Positions 25,882 to 33,609 of a DNA stretch of 64,000 bases are shown in pieces. Source of the DNA: Microbacterium esteraromaticum (GTDB lineage Bacteria; Actinomycetota; Actinomycetes; Actinomycetales; Microbacteriaceae); contig NZ_CP043732.1 in NCBI RefSeq assembly GCF_014084045.1, positions 3,038,001 through 3,102,000 on the forward strand, written 5' to 3'. Both the position numbers and the translations under genes were made by a program. The notes beneath the pieces were generated by a model. It did no database searches and was not told where the DNA came from. It saw nothing but the letters and a program-made list of their open reading frames with translations. How positions within the stretch are numbered: position 1 is the stretch's first letter; each line of letters opens with the position of its first letter.

Positions 25882-26088
25882 TCACGCGTCGCCGTCGCGC
25901 TCCTCATCATCGTCGGGCACATCGATGCCCTGCTCGATGACGTCGGCCGGGTCGGCCTCCACACCGTCCGGCGTCGGTTCGGTCGTGGTGCGCTCGGGAT
26001 CGTGCGGTTCGTCGACCGGGTCGCGCCGCTGCTCCAGGGCATCCGCCTCCGGGATCTCCGCCGTCTGCTCGTCGTGATGACCGCTCAT
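25882..26088 (-). CDS. Small acidic protein
   Basis: 68 residues, strongly acidic (DVPDDDEERDGDA at the end), no cysteine, no membrane segment, predicted disordered. GGAGG lies 6 bases before ATG 26088; the longer frame upstream has no ribosome site and overlaps the divergent DUF72 promoter. Convergent with the S33 peptidase gene. Function unknown. Confidence 0.65.
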   Translation of the reverse strand: MSGHHDEQTAEIPEADALEQRRDPVDEPHDPERTTTEPTPDGVEADPADVIEQGIDVPDDDEERDGDA

Positions 26089-26217
26089 GTCGTCCTCCCT
26101 CGCGATGTGCTCCACATCGTCCCCGGTGGTTCCCCCGTCCAGAAGGGGGTTGCATCTCGCCGATCGACCGCCGCGGCACCCCGCGTCAAGGGCATGTCCA
26201 CGGTCCGCGCGGCGGCC

Positions 26218-26223
26218 TACGGT
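26218..26223 (+). promoter_or_regulatory. Leaderless -10 of the DUF72 gene
   Basis: TACGGT, 7 bases, ATG 26231. Confidence 0.5.
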
Positions 26224-26230
26224 GATCGGG

Positions 26231-27100
26231 ATGACGCACCACGATCGCCGCGCCCAGCGGCAGCCGCACGTCAGAGTGGGCACGTCCGGCTGGCGGTACC
26301 GCTCGTGGCGCGGGGACTTCTACCCGGCAGGACTGGTGCAGCGCGCCGAGCTGACGTACATCGGCGAACACTTCTCGACGGTCGAGCTGAACGGATCGTT
26401 CTACTCGCTGCAGCGTCCGCAGAGCTATCTGCGCTGGCGCGCTGAGGTGCCGGAGGACTTCACGTTCGCGGTGAAGGGATCCCGCTACATCTCGCACATG
26501 CTGCGCCTGCGCGAAACGACCGGCGCTCTCGCGAACTTCTTCGCATCGGGAGTGCTGGCGCTGGGGCCGACGCTGGGGCCGATCCTCTGGCAGCTTCCGG
26601 AGCGGCAGCAGTTCGAACCCGACGTGCTCGCCGACTTCCTCGATGCCCTGCCGCGCACCACCGCCGAGGCGCGAGCGCTCGGACAGCAGCACGACGCGCG
26701 GATGACGGGCAGGACGTGGCTGAGCGACGTCGAGGACCGTCCACTGCGCTACGCGCTCGAGCCCCGATCGTCGAGCTTCGACGATCCCGCGCTCACCGAG
26801 ATCCTGAACAGGCGCGGCGTGGCCCTGACCGTCGCCGACACAGCGGGCAGATGGCCGCAGTTCGAGCCCGGCGATGCCGACCTCGTCTACGTGCGGCTGC
26901 ACGGCGCGTCGGAGCTGTACGCGAGCGGCTACACGCCGGAGGAGCTCGAGGGCTGGGCCGAGCGATGCCGCCGGTGGTCCGCCGGGAGGGGAGATCGGGA
27001 CGTCTTCGTCTACTTCGACAACGATGCGCGCGGGCACGCACCGCACGATGCGCTCACCCTCGCGCGCCTGGTCGGAGACTCACAGGACGGGCGGCGATGA
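26231..27100 (+). CDS. DUF72 family protein
   Basis: 289 residues, TIM-barrel-like family. Recognised by VRVGTSGWRYRSWRGDFYP at the start, FSTVELNGSFYSLQ, and the C-terminal YVRLHGASELYASGYTPEEL and VFVYFDNDARGHA. Biochemical function of DUF72 is not established. The stop overlaps the KTSC gene ATG (ATGA). Confidence 0.9.
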   Translation: MTHHDRRAQRQPHVRVGTSGWRYRSWRGDFYPAGLVQRAELTYIGEHFSTVELNGSFYSLQRPQSYLRWRAEVPEDFTFAVKGSRYISHMLRLRETTGALANFFASGVLALGPTLGPILWQLPERQQFEPDVLADFLDALPRTTAEARALGQQHDARMTGRTWLSDVEDRPLRYALEPRSSSFDDPALTEILNRRGVALTVADTAGRWPQFEPGDADLVYVRLHGASELYASGYTPEELEGWAERCRRWSAGRGDRDVFVYFDNDARGHAPHDALTLARLVGDSQDGRR

Positions 27101-27306
27101 GACGCCGTGCGGTCACGTCCTCGGCCATCGCGTCGGTTGGGTACGAGGAGTCGACGGCTGAGCTCGAGATCGAATTCGTCAGTGGTGAGGTGTACCGCTA
27201 CTTCGCCGTGCCGCGCTCCGTGCACACGGATCTGCTCTCGGCCCCGAGCATCGGGCGATACTTCCAACGGCACATCCGTGATCGATACCCGACACGGCAG
27301 CAGTGA
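27097..27306 (+). CDS. KTSC domain protein
   Basis: 69 residues. SSAIASVGYEESTAELEIEF and YRYFAVPRSVHTDLLSAPSIGRYF are the KTSC fold (named after the C-terminal half of lysyl-tRNA synthetase-associated domain proteins); the G-YF and N-terminal S-I-x-x-VGY pattern are intact. Starts inside the DUF72 stop, so both are made from one message. Function unknown; RNA binding has been suggested for the family. Confidence 0.85.
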   Translation: MRRRAVTSSAIASVGYEESTAELEIEFVSGEVYRYFAVPRSVHTDLLSAPSIGRYFQRHIRDRYPTRQQ

Positions 27307-27319
27307 TCGACTGCTCCGG

Positions 27320-28348
27320 TCAACGGCGCGAGCGCCGCACCCGCCGCGCCAGGCGCTCGTCGGCCACGTCGTTCTCGGCCGTCTTCTCGAGCCTGGTCGT
27401 GTCGCGCAGTTGCACCTGCAGCTCCCGCTCCGCCGGCACGCCTCTGCGCAGCTCACGCACCCGCTCGAGCTCGGCGTCGAAGAGCGCGCCGACGAGCAGC
27501 GCGATGTTCCCGATCCACAGCCAGAGCAGGAAGAGCACGACCCCAGCGAACGACCCGTATATCCGGTCGTAGTCGGCGAGATCGCGCACGTAGAACCCGA
27601 AGCCCACCGAGGCCAGCGCGAACACCGCGATCGCCACCAGCGCGCCCACGCTCATCAGCCTGAACCTGGGGTGCGCGATGTTTGGCGCGAAGTAGTACAG
27701 GATCGCGACGATCAGGCAGACGACGAGGACCACGGCAGGCCAGCGCGCGATGCGCCAGATCGTCAGCGCGACCTCACCCGCGCCGAGTGACGTGCCGATC
27801 GACCTCGCCAGAGGCCAGCTCAGCGCCGCCAGGGCGCACGCGATCGTCACGAGCAGGAACACCGCGAAGGTCACGAGCAGGTGGGTGGGCTTCGCCTTCC
27901 AGAACATCCGTCCCTCGGGCACGCCGTAGATGCGGTTCATGGCCCGTCCGAGAGCGGTGACGTACCTGGCGACCGACCACAGGGCGAAGACGAGCGCCAG
28001 GACCAGCAGCCAGCCCGCTCCGGCCGTCGTGGCCACCTGCTCGAGCGGGCGCCTCAGAGCCTGGGCGATGTCGGCCGGTGCGACCTCGCGCAGCACGTCG
28101 AGCACGGCCTTCGCCGCACCGCGCTTCTCGCCGAACACGCCGATGACCGAGAAGGCGGCGATCAGTGCCGGGAACATGGCGAGCACGGCGTAGAAGGTCA
28201 GGCCCGCCGCGGCGTCAGGACAGTAGGTGCGGAAGAACCCCCGGGCGACTCGCCGCGCGATCAGCGCTGTGGCACCCCGGCGGTCGCCATCGCGGTGCGT
28301 GCCGCCGGGCTCCGGCTCGTGTGTCCCCATCTGCCCAGGATGCCGCAT
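27320..28348 (-). CDS. YihY/BrkB-family membrane protein
   Basis: 342 residues, six predicted helices. Family segments PDAAAGLTFYAVLAMFPALI, ALGRAMNRIYGVPEGR and YDRIYGSFAGVVLFLLWLWI are clear. Formerly mislabelled ribonuclease BN. Function unknown, inner membrane. ATG 28348 gives a hydrophilic N-terminus MRHPGQ; ATG 28330 (MGTHEPEPGG) is an alternative, and neither has a convincing ribosome site. Confidence 0.88.
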   Translation of the reverse strand: MRHPGQMGTHEPEPGGTHRDGDRRGATALIARRVARGFFRTYCPDAAAGLTFYAVLAMFPALIAAFSVIGVFGEKRGAAKAVLDVLREVAPADIAQALRRPLEQVATTAGAGWLLVLALVFALWSVARYVTALGRAMNRIYGVPEGRMFWKAKPTHLLVTFAVFLLVTIACALAALSWPLARSIGTSLGAGEVALTIWRIARWPAVVLVVCLIVAILYYFAPNIAHPRFRLMSVGALVAIAVFALASVGFGFYVRDLADYDRIYGSFAGVVLFLLWLWIGNIALLVGALFDAELERVRELRRGVPAERELQVQLRDTTRLEKTAENDVADERLARRVRRSRR

Positions 28349-28473
28349 CCGGCCCCGCAGGGCATCGGCCTTGCGGGGCGCAGAACCGCGATGCTAGCCG
28401 AGACGCCGCTGCGGTCAACCCCTTTGCCGGACCGGGTGGTCGACAGGCACGGTGATGGCGGAGAGGAGCAGAC

Positions 28474-28692
28474 ATGTCGAACATCCACGAAGAGCCCGAC
28501 GAAATGCCGACGACCGAGGAGCTCGAGGAGCCGAGCACCGAGAAGGAGCCCGGTGAGGAGCCGCGGGTCGAGAGTCCGGACGAGCCGGAGCCCGACCACG
28601 AAGCCGTCGGCATCGTCGTCGTCGGCGGCCCGCAGAGCGACACCGCCGACGCGGCGCATTCGCAATCAGGAGAAGAGGATCAGCCCAGCTGA
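28474..28692 (+). CDS. Small acidic protein
   Basis: 72 residues, Glu/Pro-rich in the first 45 (for example TEELEEPSTEKEPGEEP), then a short hydrophobic stretch GIVVVGG. GGAGAGGAG precedes ATG 28474. The 3' end overlaps the convergent diiron-oxidase gene by 13 bases. Similar in character to the acidic protein at 25882-26088 but not alignable along its length. Function unknown. Confidence 0.65.
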   Translation: MSNIHEEPDEMPTTEELEEPSTEKEPGEEPRVESPDEPEPDHEAVGIVVVGGPQSDTADAAHSQSGEEDQPS

Positions 28693-29729
28693 GCCTCGCG
28701 CCGGAGAGAGCTGCGGCCGGCCTCCCAGGCGTGCAGGATGTGCTCGCTCGCCCACCCGTCGACGGTGAGGCAGGCCGCGGCTCCGAACAGGATGTCGTCG
28801 AGGAGCTCCGGTCGGTCCTCCGCCAGTGAGCCGGCGAGGTCACGCCCCGCGATCTGCTCATGCACGGCATCCGCCTCGACGTGCTCGTCGTAGTAGGCGG
28901 CGACATCGTCGCCGAAGCCCAGACGTCGCAGCCCCTCCGCGATCGCGCGGCACGGAAGCGAGGAGGTCATCTCGAAGGCGGCGAGATGACCGACCGAGGC
29001 GCCGATCAGACGCCGGTTCAGACCGAACATGGTCATCAGGTTGAACGAGGCCAGCGTGATGGCGGGGACCAGATCGACATAGGCGCCATACGCGTCGTCG
29101 AGGTCGGCGCCGCGCATCGCGTCGGCGAACATCACCTGGTGCATCCGCTCCACGCGCCCTCCGCCGTACTCGTCGGCCTGGATCTCGATCAGTGCAGCTT
29201 TGGCGCGACCGGTGAGGCGAGGGATCGCCCACGAGTGCGCATCGGCCTCGCGCAGCGTGTAGATGCTGCGCTGCACGAGCAGCTCCCGTGCCTGCGCGGC
29301 ATCGGCCCTGCGTGCGACATGATGCGACAGGCTCGGCCCCGGCTGCGGGGCAGTGAGGGCGAACAGCGCCGCTGCCACCGACTCCCCGGTCGGCTCCGGC
29401 CTCTCCGGCTGCGGGACGACGGCGCGCACCGCATCCTCGAAGGCTCGCTCGAGAGCAGCGCGCGCGGCCAGCAGCGACACATCCCACTCCCAGTGCGCCG
29501 CGAACTGCGGCAGTGACCCGTAGGCCACGGCGTACAGCAGGAACAGCGAGAGCTGAACGTCCTCGTCGGTGATCGGATCCTCGACGAGAACGGCGTCCCT
29601 GGCCAGCTGCGCGAGCTCGCCGGCGCGCTGCGGTGCACGATCCGTCAGCACCTCCAGCAGTGCGGCGCTGAGCGGCCCGCGTCCGGAGATGGCGATGGTC
29701 ATCGGCTCGGAGGAGAGGCTGAGCGTCAT
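28680..29729 (-). CDS. Iron-containing redox enzyme family (haem-oxygenase-like diiron oxidase)
   Basis: 349 residues, all-helical. The metal-ligand pattern of haem-oxygenase-like diiron oxidases is visible: EIQADEYGGGRVERMHQ (carboxylates and His), then YYDEHVEADAVHEQIAGRDL near residue 285. Members catalyse varied oxidations, and the substrate here is unknown. The gene is divergent from a CDGSH [2Fe-2S] protein, an association common in actinobacteria, which suggests electron supply. AAGGAGCACC lies before ATG 29729. Confidence 0.85.
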   Translation of the reverse strand: MTLSLSSEPMTIAISGRGPLSAALLEVLTDRAPQRAGELAQLARDAVLVEDPITDEDVQLSLFLLYAVAYGSLPQFAAHWEWDVSLLAARAALERAFEDAVRAVVPQPERPEPTGESVAAALFALTAPQPGPSLSHHVARRADAAQARELLVQRSIYTLREADAHSWAIPRLTGRAKAALIEIQADEYGGGRVERMHQVMFADAMRGADLDDAYGAYVDLVPAITLASFNLMTMFGLNRRLIGASVGHLAAFEMTSSLPCRAIAEGLRRLGFGDDVAAYYDEHVEADAVHEQIAGRDLAGSLAEDRPELLDDILFGAAACLTVDGWASEHILHAWEAGRSSLRREAQLG

Positions 29730-29801
29730 GGTGCTCCTTCATCAGGCGGGGGATCACCTCGTCCGGCCACCCTAGGTGCGCGCGGGTCCTGGTTCACAGC
29801 C

Positions 29802-29830
29802 CTTGACACGGTGACCCGCGAGCAGTCAAG
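29802..29830. promoter_or_regulatory. Symmetric inverted repeat between the diiron and CDGSH genes
   Basis: CTTGAC (29802-29807) and GTCAAG (29825-29830). Each arm supplies TTGAC for one strand, so each half may serve as a -35 for one divergent promoter or the pair may bind a shared regulator. Confidence 0.4.
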
Positions 29831-29891
29831 TCCCTGTGCGCCGGGGCTCGGCCGCGCGACGCTGGGGGCTCCACCGCGACGAGGAGCAGGC

Positions 29892-30116
29892 ATGACTGCG
29901 AGAACCGAGGCCCCCACGATCACCGCCTGCACCGACGGGCCGCTGCTGGTCCGCGGCGACGTCGACCTGCAGTCGGCCGCCGGTCGCCCGATCGAGCGTC
30001 ACCGCAGCACGATCGCGCTGTGTCGATGCGGCCTGTCGTCGATCAAGCCGTTCTGCGACGGTGCGCACAAGACGTCGGGATTCCGCACCGATGACGGACC
30101 GGATGTCAGGAAGTAG
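29892..30116 (+). CDS. CDGSH iron-sulfur protein
   Basis: 74 residues. One CDGSH motif near the C-terminus, CRCGLSSIKPFCDGAHK, gives three Cys and one His to bind a [2Fe-2S] cluster. Likely an electron carrier for the divergent diiron enzyme. ATG 29892 follows GAGGAG. The TAG stop (30114-30116) lies inside the 3' end of the opposite-strand tRNA gene. Confidence 0.92.
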   Translation: MTARTEAPTITACTDGPLLVRGDVDLQSAAGRPIERHRSTIALCRCGLSSIKPFCDGAHKTSGFRTDDGPDVRK

Positions 30117-30187
30117 GGCGGGTCGGACTTGAACCGACGATCGTTGGGTTATGAGCCCACTGCCTTAACCAGCTTGGCCACCGCCCC
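30114..30187 (-). tRNA. tRNA with CAT anticodon (Met, or Ile2)
   Basis: 74-base cloverleaf: acceptor GGGGCGG with CCGCCCT (so base 1-72 is G-T), anticodon loop CTCATAA, T arm GTCGG-TTCAAGT-CCGAC. CTCATAA occurs in both elongator tRNA-Met and tRNA-Ile2 (lysidine-modified), and I cannot choose from sequence alone. Base pair 27-43 is a G-A mismatch. CCA not encoded. The last three bases overlap the CDGSH gene stop. Confidence 0.9.
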
Positions 30188-30219
30188 GTGAACCACCAGC
30201 CTACCGCCCGCTCCGCGCG

Positions 30220-30756
30220 CTACCGCGCCTGCGCCGCCGAGTGGGTGCGGATGTGGCCGAGGTAGATCTCCGCATTCGCGACGAGACCCTGCCGCTCCTG
30301 GTCGGTCAGCGGACGACGCACCTTCGCCGGCACGCCCGCCACGAGGGACCCGTCCGGTACCTCGGTGCCGCTCAGCACCACCGCGCCGCCCGCGATGAGG
30401 CATCCGGCGCCGATCACCGCTCCGCTCAGCACCACCGCGCCCATCCCGACGAGCGAGCCGTCGCCGATCGTGCAGCCGTGCACGACCGCGTTGTGCCCTA
30501 TCGAGACGTCATCGCCGATGACGACGGCGTGCGCCGTGTCGACGTGCACCGACACGTTGTCCTGCACATTGCTGCGCGCGCCCACCGTGATGGGCGCCGA
30601 ATCAGCCCGCAGCACGGCGTTGTACCAGACGCTCGCTCCAGCACCGAGCGCGACCTCTCCGACGATGCGCGCACCGTCGGCCAGGAAGGCGTCTTCTGCG
30701 ATGCGGGGGACCCTGGTTCCGAGGGCGATGACGGAGGCGTTCGAGGCGATGGTCAT
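30220..30756 (-). CDS. Gamma-class carbonic anhydrase-like protein
   Basis: 178 residues, left-handed beta-helix of hexapeptide repeats (GDDVSIGHNAVVHGCTIGDG, ending AGVPAKVRRPLTDQER). The zinc histidines are in SIGHNAVVHG and an earlier NVSVHVDT. Members are often catalytically weak and may carry acyl or other groups. The start MTIASNAS at 30756 is used because of leaderless geometry (TAGTCT, 7 bases). Confidence 0.85.
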   Translation of the reverse strand: MTIASNASVIALGTRVPRIAEDAFLADGARIVGEVALGAGASVWYNAVLRADSAPITVGARSNVQDNVSVHVDTAHAVVIGDDVSIGHNAVVHGCTIGDGSLVGMGAVVLSGAVIGAGCLIAGGAVVLSGTEVPDGSLVAGVPAKVRRPLTDQERQGLVANAEIYLGHIRTHSAAQAR

Positions 30757-30763
30757 GAAGGTG

Positions 30764-30769
30764 AGACTA
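30764..30769 (-). promoter_or_regulatory. Leaderless -10 of the gamma-carbonic anhydrase gene
   Basis: TAGTCT on the minus strand, 7 bases, ATG 30756. Confidence 0.6.
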
Positions 30770-30808
30770 CCCTCACTTCCGCGTGATTCCGCGGAAGAAC
30801 GGGTGGGT

Positions 30809-30825
30809 AAGCGTTGCCTACGCTT
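30809..30825. promoter_or_regulatory. Inverted repeat upstream of dps
   Basis: AAGCGT-TGCCT-ACGCTT. It lies in the 139-base divergent gap, 70 bases before the dps ATG. No match to the iron-box consensus. Possible operator, regulator unknown. Confidence 0.35.
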
Positions 30826-30895
30826 GCTTGCGGAATGACTCTCGGTGAGTAGCGTTGTAGTCACAAGACGTGGAAGAAGACACCCGGAGGTTCTC

Positions 30896-31381
30896 ATGAG
30901 CAAGGCCCAGACCGTTCCCAGCATCGCCGTCGACCCGACCGTCGCGGCGGCCGCAGCCCAGTTCCTCTCCCCCGTGGTGCACGGCCTTCAGGCCCTCACC
31001 GTCAATGGGAAGCAGGCGCACTGGCACGTCCGTGGCGCGAACTTCGTCGGCGTGCACGAGCTGCTCGACACGATCGTCGAGCACGCAGGCGAGTTCGCCG
31101 ACACCGCCGCGGAGCGCATCGTCGCCCTCGGCCTGCCGATCGACGCCCGCATGCAGACCGTCGCAGAGAAGGCCGGACAGACCGCCGTCCCCGCCGGCTT
31201 CGAGCAGTCCGACGCGCTCATCCGCGCCGTGATCGGCGACATCGACGCGATCCTCGTGGATGTGAAGGCAGCCGTCGACGGCCTCGACGAGGTCGACCTC
31301 ACCAGCCAGGACGTCGCTATCGAGATCCAGCGCGGCCTCGAGAAGGACCGCTGGTTCCTGATCTCGCACATCGCGGCCTGA
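30896..31381 (+). CDS. dps: Dps-family DNA-binding ferritin-like protein
   Basis: Mini-ferritin of 161 residues that oxidises and stores iron and can protect DNA. The ferroxidase residues are in QAHWHVRG (His) and LLDTIVEHAGEFADTAAER (Asp/Glu). The N-terminal tail is short with one lysine, so DNA binding may be weak. GGAGG before ATG 30896. Ends at a hairpin shared with the convergent amidohydrolase. Confidence 0.92.
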   Translation: MSKAQTVPSIAVDPTVAAAAAQFLSPVVHGLQALTVNGKQAHWHVRGANFVGVHELLDTIVEHAGEFADTAAERIVALGLPIDARMQTVAEKAGQTAVPAGFEQSDALIRAVIGDIDAILVDVKAAVDGLDEVDLTSQDVAIEIQRGLEKDRWFLISHIAA

Positions 31382-31392
31382 CGCCGCAGCAT

Positions 31393-31429
31393 CGAGAGGG
31401 TGCCGCAGCATCGCTGCGGCGCCCTCTCG
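31393..31429. terminator. Terminator between dps and the amidohydrolase
   Basis: Stem of 17 pairs (31393-31409 with 31413-31429) with one internal T-G, loop ATC. A 12-base direct repeat GCCGCAGCATCG at 31383 and 31402 forms part of it. Confidence 0.8.
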
Positions 31430-31447
31430 CGTTCGATGGCTGCAGGT

Positions 31448-32935
31448 TCAGGCGAGGTGGGTGAGCCTGCCGCCCAGCAGGGTGGCTGCCACCGGCATCC
31501 GGCTCAGCTCTGCGCGATCCGCCGTCAGCGGGTCGATCTCGCAGAGCGCCAGATCGGCGATGCCGCCGATCTCGATGTCGCTCCCACCGTGCCGGCTGCT
31601 GGCGCGCAGCGCCGATTCGATGCCGACGCGCTCCTCCGGCCTCCACGGCTCACGGTCGTCACCTGTGCGGTGCACCGCAGCGGCGATCGTCAGCCACGGA
31701 TCGAGCGGGGCGACGGGAGCATCCGACCCGAAGCGCACCGGGATGCCCGCCTCGATAAGCGAACCGAGAGGATGACTCAGCGCCTGCTGATGCTGCCAGA
31801 GGCTGCCGACCAGGTCGCGGTCGTCGATCGCGTGCTCGGGCTGCACGCTCGCGATCACACCCAGTCGCGCGAAGCGCACCAGGTCGGCGTGCCGCACCAG
31901 CTGCGCGTGCTCGATCGTGCCACGAGCCTGGGTGAAGGTGAAGGCGTCGAGGGCGGATGCCACAGCTCGGTCGCCGATCGCATGCACGGCGACCTCGATG
32001 CCGGATGCGGTGGCCGTGGTGAGCAGTTCGCGCAGCCGATCCGGCTCGATGGTGAGCACCCCGAAGTTGGTCGGATCGTCGTCATAGGCGTGCGAGCACG
32101 CCGCGGTGCGGGTGCCGAGCGACCCGTCGGTGATGAGCTTCAGAGGGCCGACATGCACCAGCCCTGAGGTGGAGGCGAGTTCGTCCCCGGTGCGCAGGCC
32201 GCGCTCGATCGCACGGTGCAGTTCAGCCGCATAGAAGGCGAACTCCACCCGATGCGCGGCGAACCCCGCGTGCGCCCTGCGCTGCCACGCGTCGGCATTC
32301 CACGCCATGTCGAAGTCGACGAGGCCGGTCACGCCCCTGGCCGCGGCCCGCTCACCGGCTCGATGCACCGCGGCGTCGGCCATCAGATCGTCGGCGGCGT
32401 TCAGCCTGCGGGAGATCTCGAATGCGTCCTCTTCGCGCAGCATCCCGTCGGCGATCGGCTCGAATCCCTCGCGCCGGAACGCGGCGGTGTTGAGCCATAC
32501 GCTGTGCACGTCGGCGTTGATCAGGTACGTGGGCTCCGCGCCCGTGCGCTCGTCGAGCAGGGTGAGCGAGGGGACGTCCGGCCACAGAGCGTCGCGCATC
32601 CCGGCGCCGACACGACGCCCGTCCGCGAGGGCGACGGCATCCCCCATGGCTCGAGCGGCCTCGGCGGCGCTGCGCATCGTGCCGAGGGGCACTCGGTCTG
32701 CGTTCAACGCCCACTGCACCGTGTGCACGTGGTGGTCCCACAATCCGGCGACGAGACGGCGGCCATCCCCCTCGAGCACGGCGCCTTCGGCCCGCAGCGC
32801 ACCGCTGGGAGCGGCGTCCACGATGCGGTCCCGGTCGATGACGAGATCAACCGGCTCATCGCCGAAGGTGTGCGCCAGCGGACCGGTGAGCCGGACCGCA
32901 CGCAGGAAGCCGACCTGATCGCCGCGTGCGATCAT
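31448..32935 (-). CDS. YtcJ-like amidohydrolase
   Basis: 495 residues, amidohydrolase superfamily TIM barrel. Metal ligands visible in LWDHHVHTVQW (HxH), carbamylated lysine in PLKLITDGSLGTR, His in HAIGDRAV and IEHAQL, catalytic Asp in GSDAPVAPLDPW. The YtcJ group includes N-substituted formamide and related amide hydrolases; substrate unknown. The ATG overlaps the PaiB-like stop (ATGA), so translation is coupled. Confidence 0.9.
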   Translation of the reverse strand: MIARGDQVGFLRAVRLTGPLAHTFGDEPVDLVIDRDRIVDAAPSGALRAEGAVLEGDGRRLVAGLWDHHVHTVQWALNADRVPLGTMRSAAEAARAMGDAVALADGRRVGAGMRDALWPDVPSLTLLDERTGAEPTYLINADVHSVWLNTAAFRREGFEPIADGMLREEDAFEISRRLNAADDLMADAAVHRAGERAAARGVTGLVDFDMAWNADAWQRRAHAGFAAHRVEFAFYAAELHRAIERGLRTGDELASTSGLVHVGPLKLITDGSLGTRTAACSHAYDDDPTNFGVLTIEPDRLRELLTTATASGIEVAVHAIGDRAVASALDAFTFTQARGTIEHAQLVRHADLVRFARLGVIASVQPEHAIDDRDLVGSLWQHQQALSHPLGSLIEAGIPVRFGSDAPVAPLDPWLTIAAAVHRTGDDREPWRPEERVGIESALRASSRHGGSDIEIGGIADLALCEIDPLTADRAELSRMPVAATLLGGRLTHLA

Positions 32936-33573
32936 GCGCTGCGTCCCTGACGCGCGTCACGAGCTCGACGCATCTCGGCGGCGAGAGCGGGATCGGCGTA
33001 TGGACCCGTGCCCTCGAGGGCCGTGATCACCTCGTCCACGGTCTCGACCGGCTTGTTCTGGCTGAGCTTGCGCTTTGCGACGACCTTCGCGGGCCTCAGC
33101 CGGAACCCGACCGTCCCCGCGGCGAGCCGGTTCACGAACCCGTCGTCGTTGGGAAGCTGCCACATGCCGCGGGGACTCGGCATCCGGTTCTCGAACACGT
33201 CGACCATCCGCTCGAGCACCCGCAGGTTCTCGTCGGCGGAGAGGATCTCGGGCACGCCGCTCAGGTGCACCGAGACGTGGTTCCAGGTCGGCACCGCCTG
33301 CACGTCGCCGTACCAGCCCGGCGAGATGTAGCCGTGCGGGCCCTGGAACGCGATGAGGATCTCACGCTCGCCCAGCCCGTGCACGAGGTCGTCGGGTCTG
33401 CCGACGTGACCGACGACGGTGAGGTCGTCTCGCTCGTCGTCGAGAAGCACGACGTAGTGAGACGCCACGAGTCCGTCATCTGCATGACTGACGAGCGTCG
33501 CCCACGGGTTGAGCTCGATGATCCTGCGGATCTCGGCCGGGTCTGTCATGGCGAAGCTGGGGTTCTGACGCAC
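32932..33573 (-). CDS. PaiB-like FMN-binding protein
   Basis: 213 residues, split-barrel FMN-binding fold. Family segments LVASHYVVLLDDE, FQGPHGYISPGWYG and VPTWNHVSVHLSG match PaiB/FMN-binding negative transcriptional regulator, so named for its role in Bacillus sporulation; whether it regulates or is an enzyme here is unknown. GTG 33573 fits leaderless geometry; an internal ATG (MTDPAEIRRII, nine codons later) is the alternative. Operon with the amidohydrolase. Confidence 0.88.
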   Translation of the reverse strand: MRQNPSFAMTDPAEIRRIIELNPWATLVSHADDGLVASHYVVLLDDERDDLTVVGHVGRPDDLVHGLGEREILIAFQGPHGYISPGWYGDVQAVPTWNHVSVHLSGVPEILSADENLRVLERMVDVFENRMPSPRGMWQLPNDDGFVNRLAAGTVGFRLRPAKVVAKRKLSQNKPVETVDEVITALEGTGPYADPALAAEMRRARDARQGRSA

Positions 33574-33579
33574 CCCACC

Positions 33580-33585
33580 AGCCTA
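33580..33585 (-). promoter_or_regulatory. Leaderless -10 of the PaiB-amidohydrolase operon
   Basis: TAGGCT on the minus strand, 6 bases, GTG 33573. Confidence 0.6.
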
Positions 33586-33609
33586 TGGCCGACCCGGCCG
33601 AACCAGTGG

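Noticed and set aside
30801..30831. Iron box upstream of dps
   Set aside because: GGTAAGCGTTGCCTAC has the flavour of an IdeR box but too many mismatches to TTAGGTTAGGCTAACCTAA in both halves.
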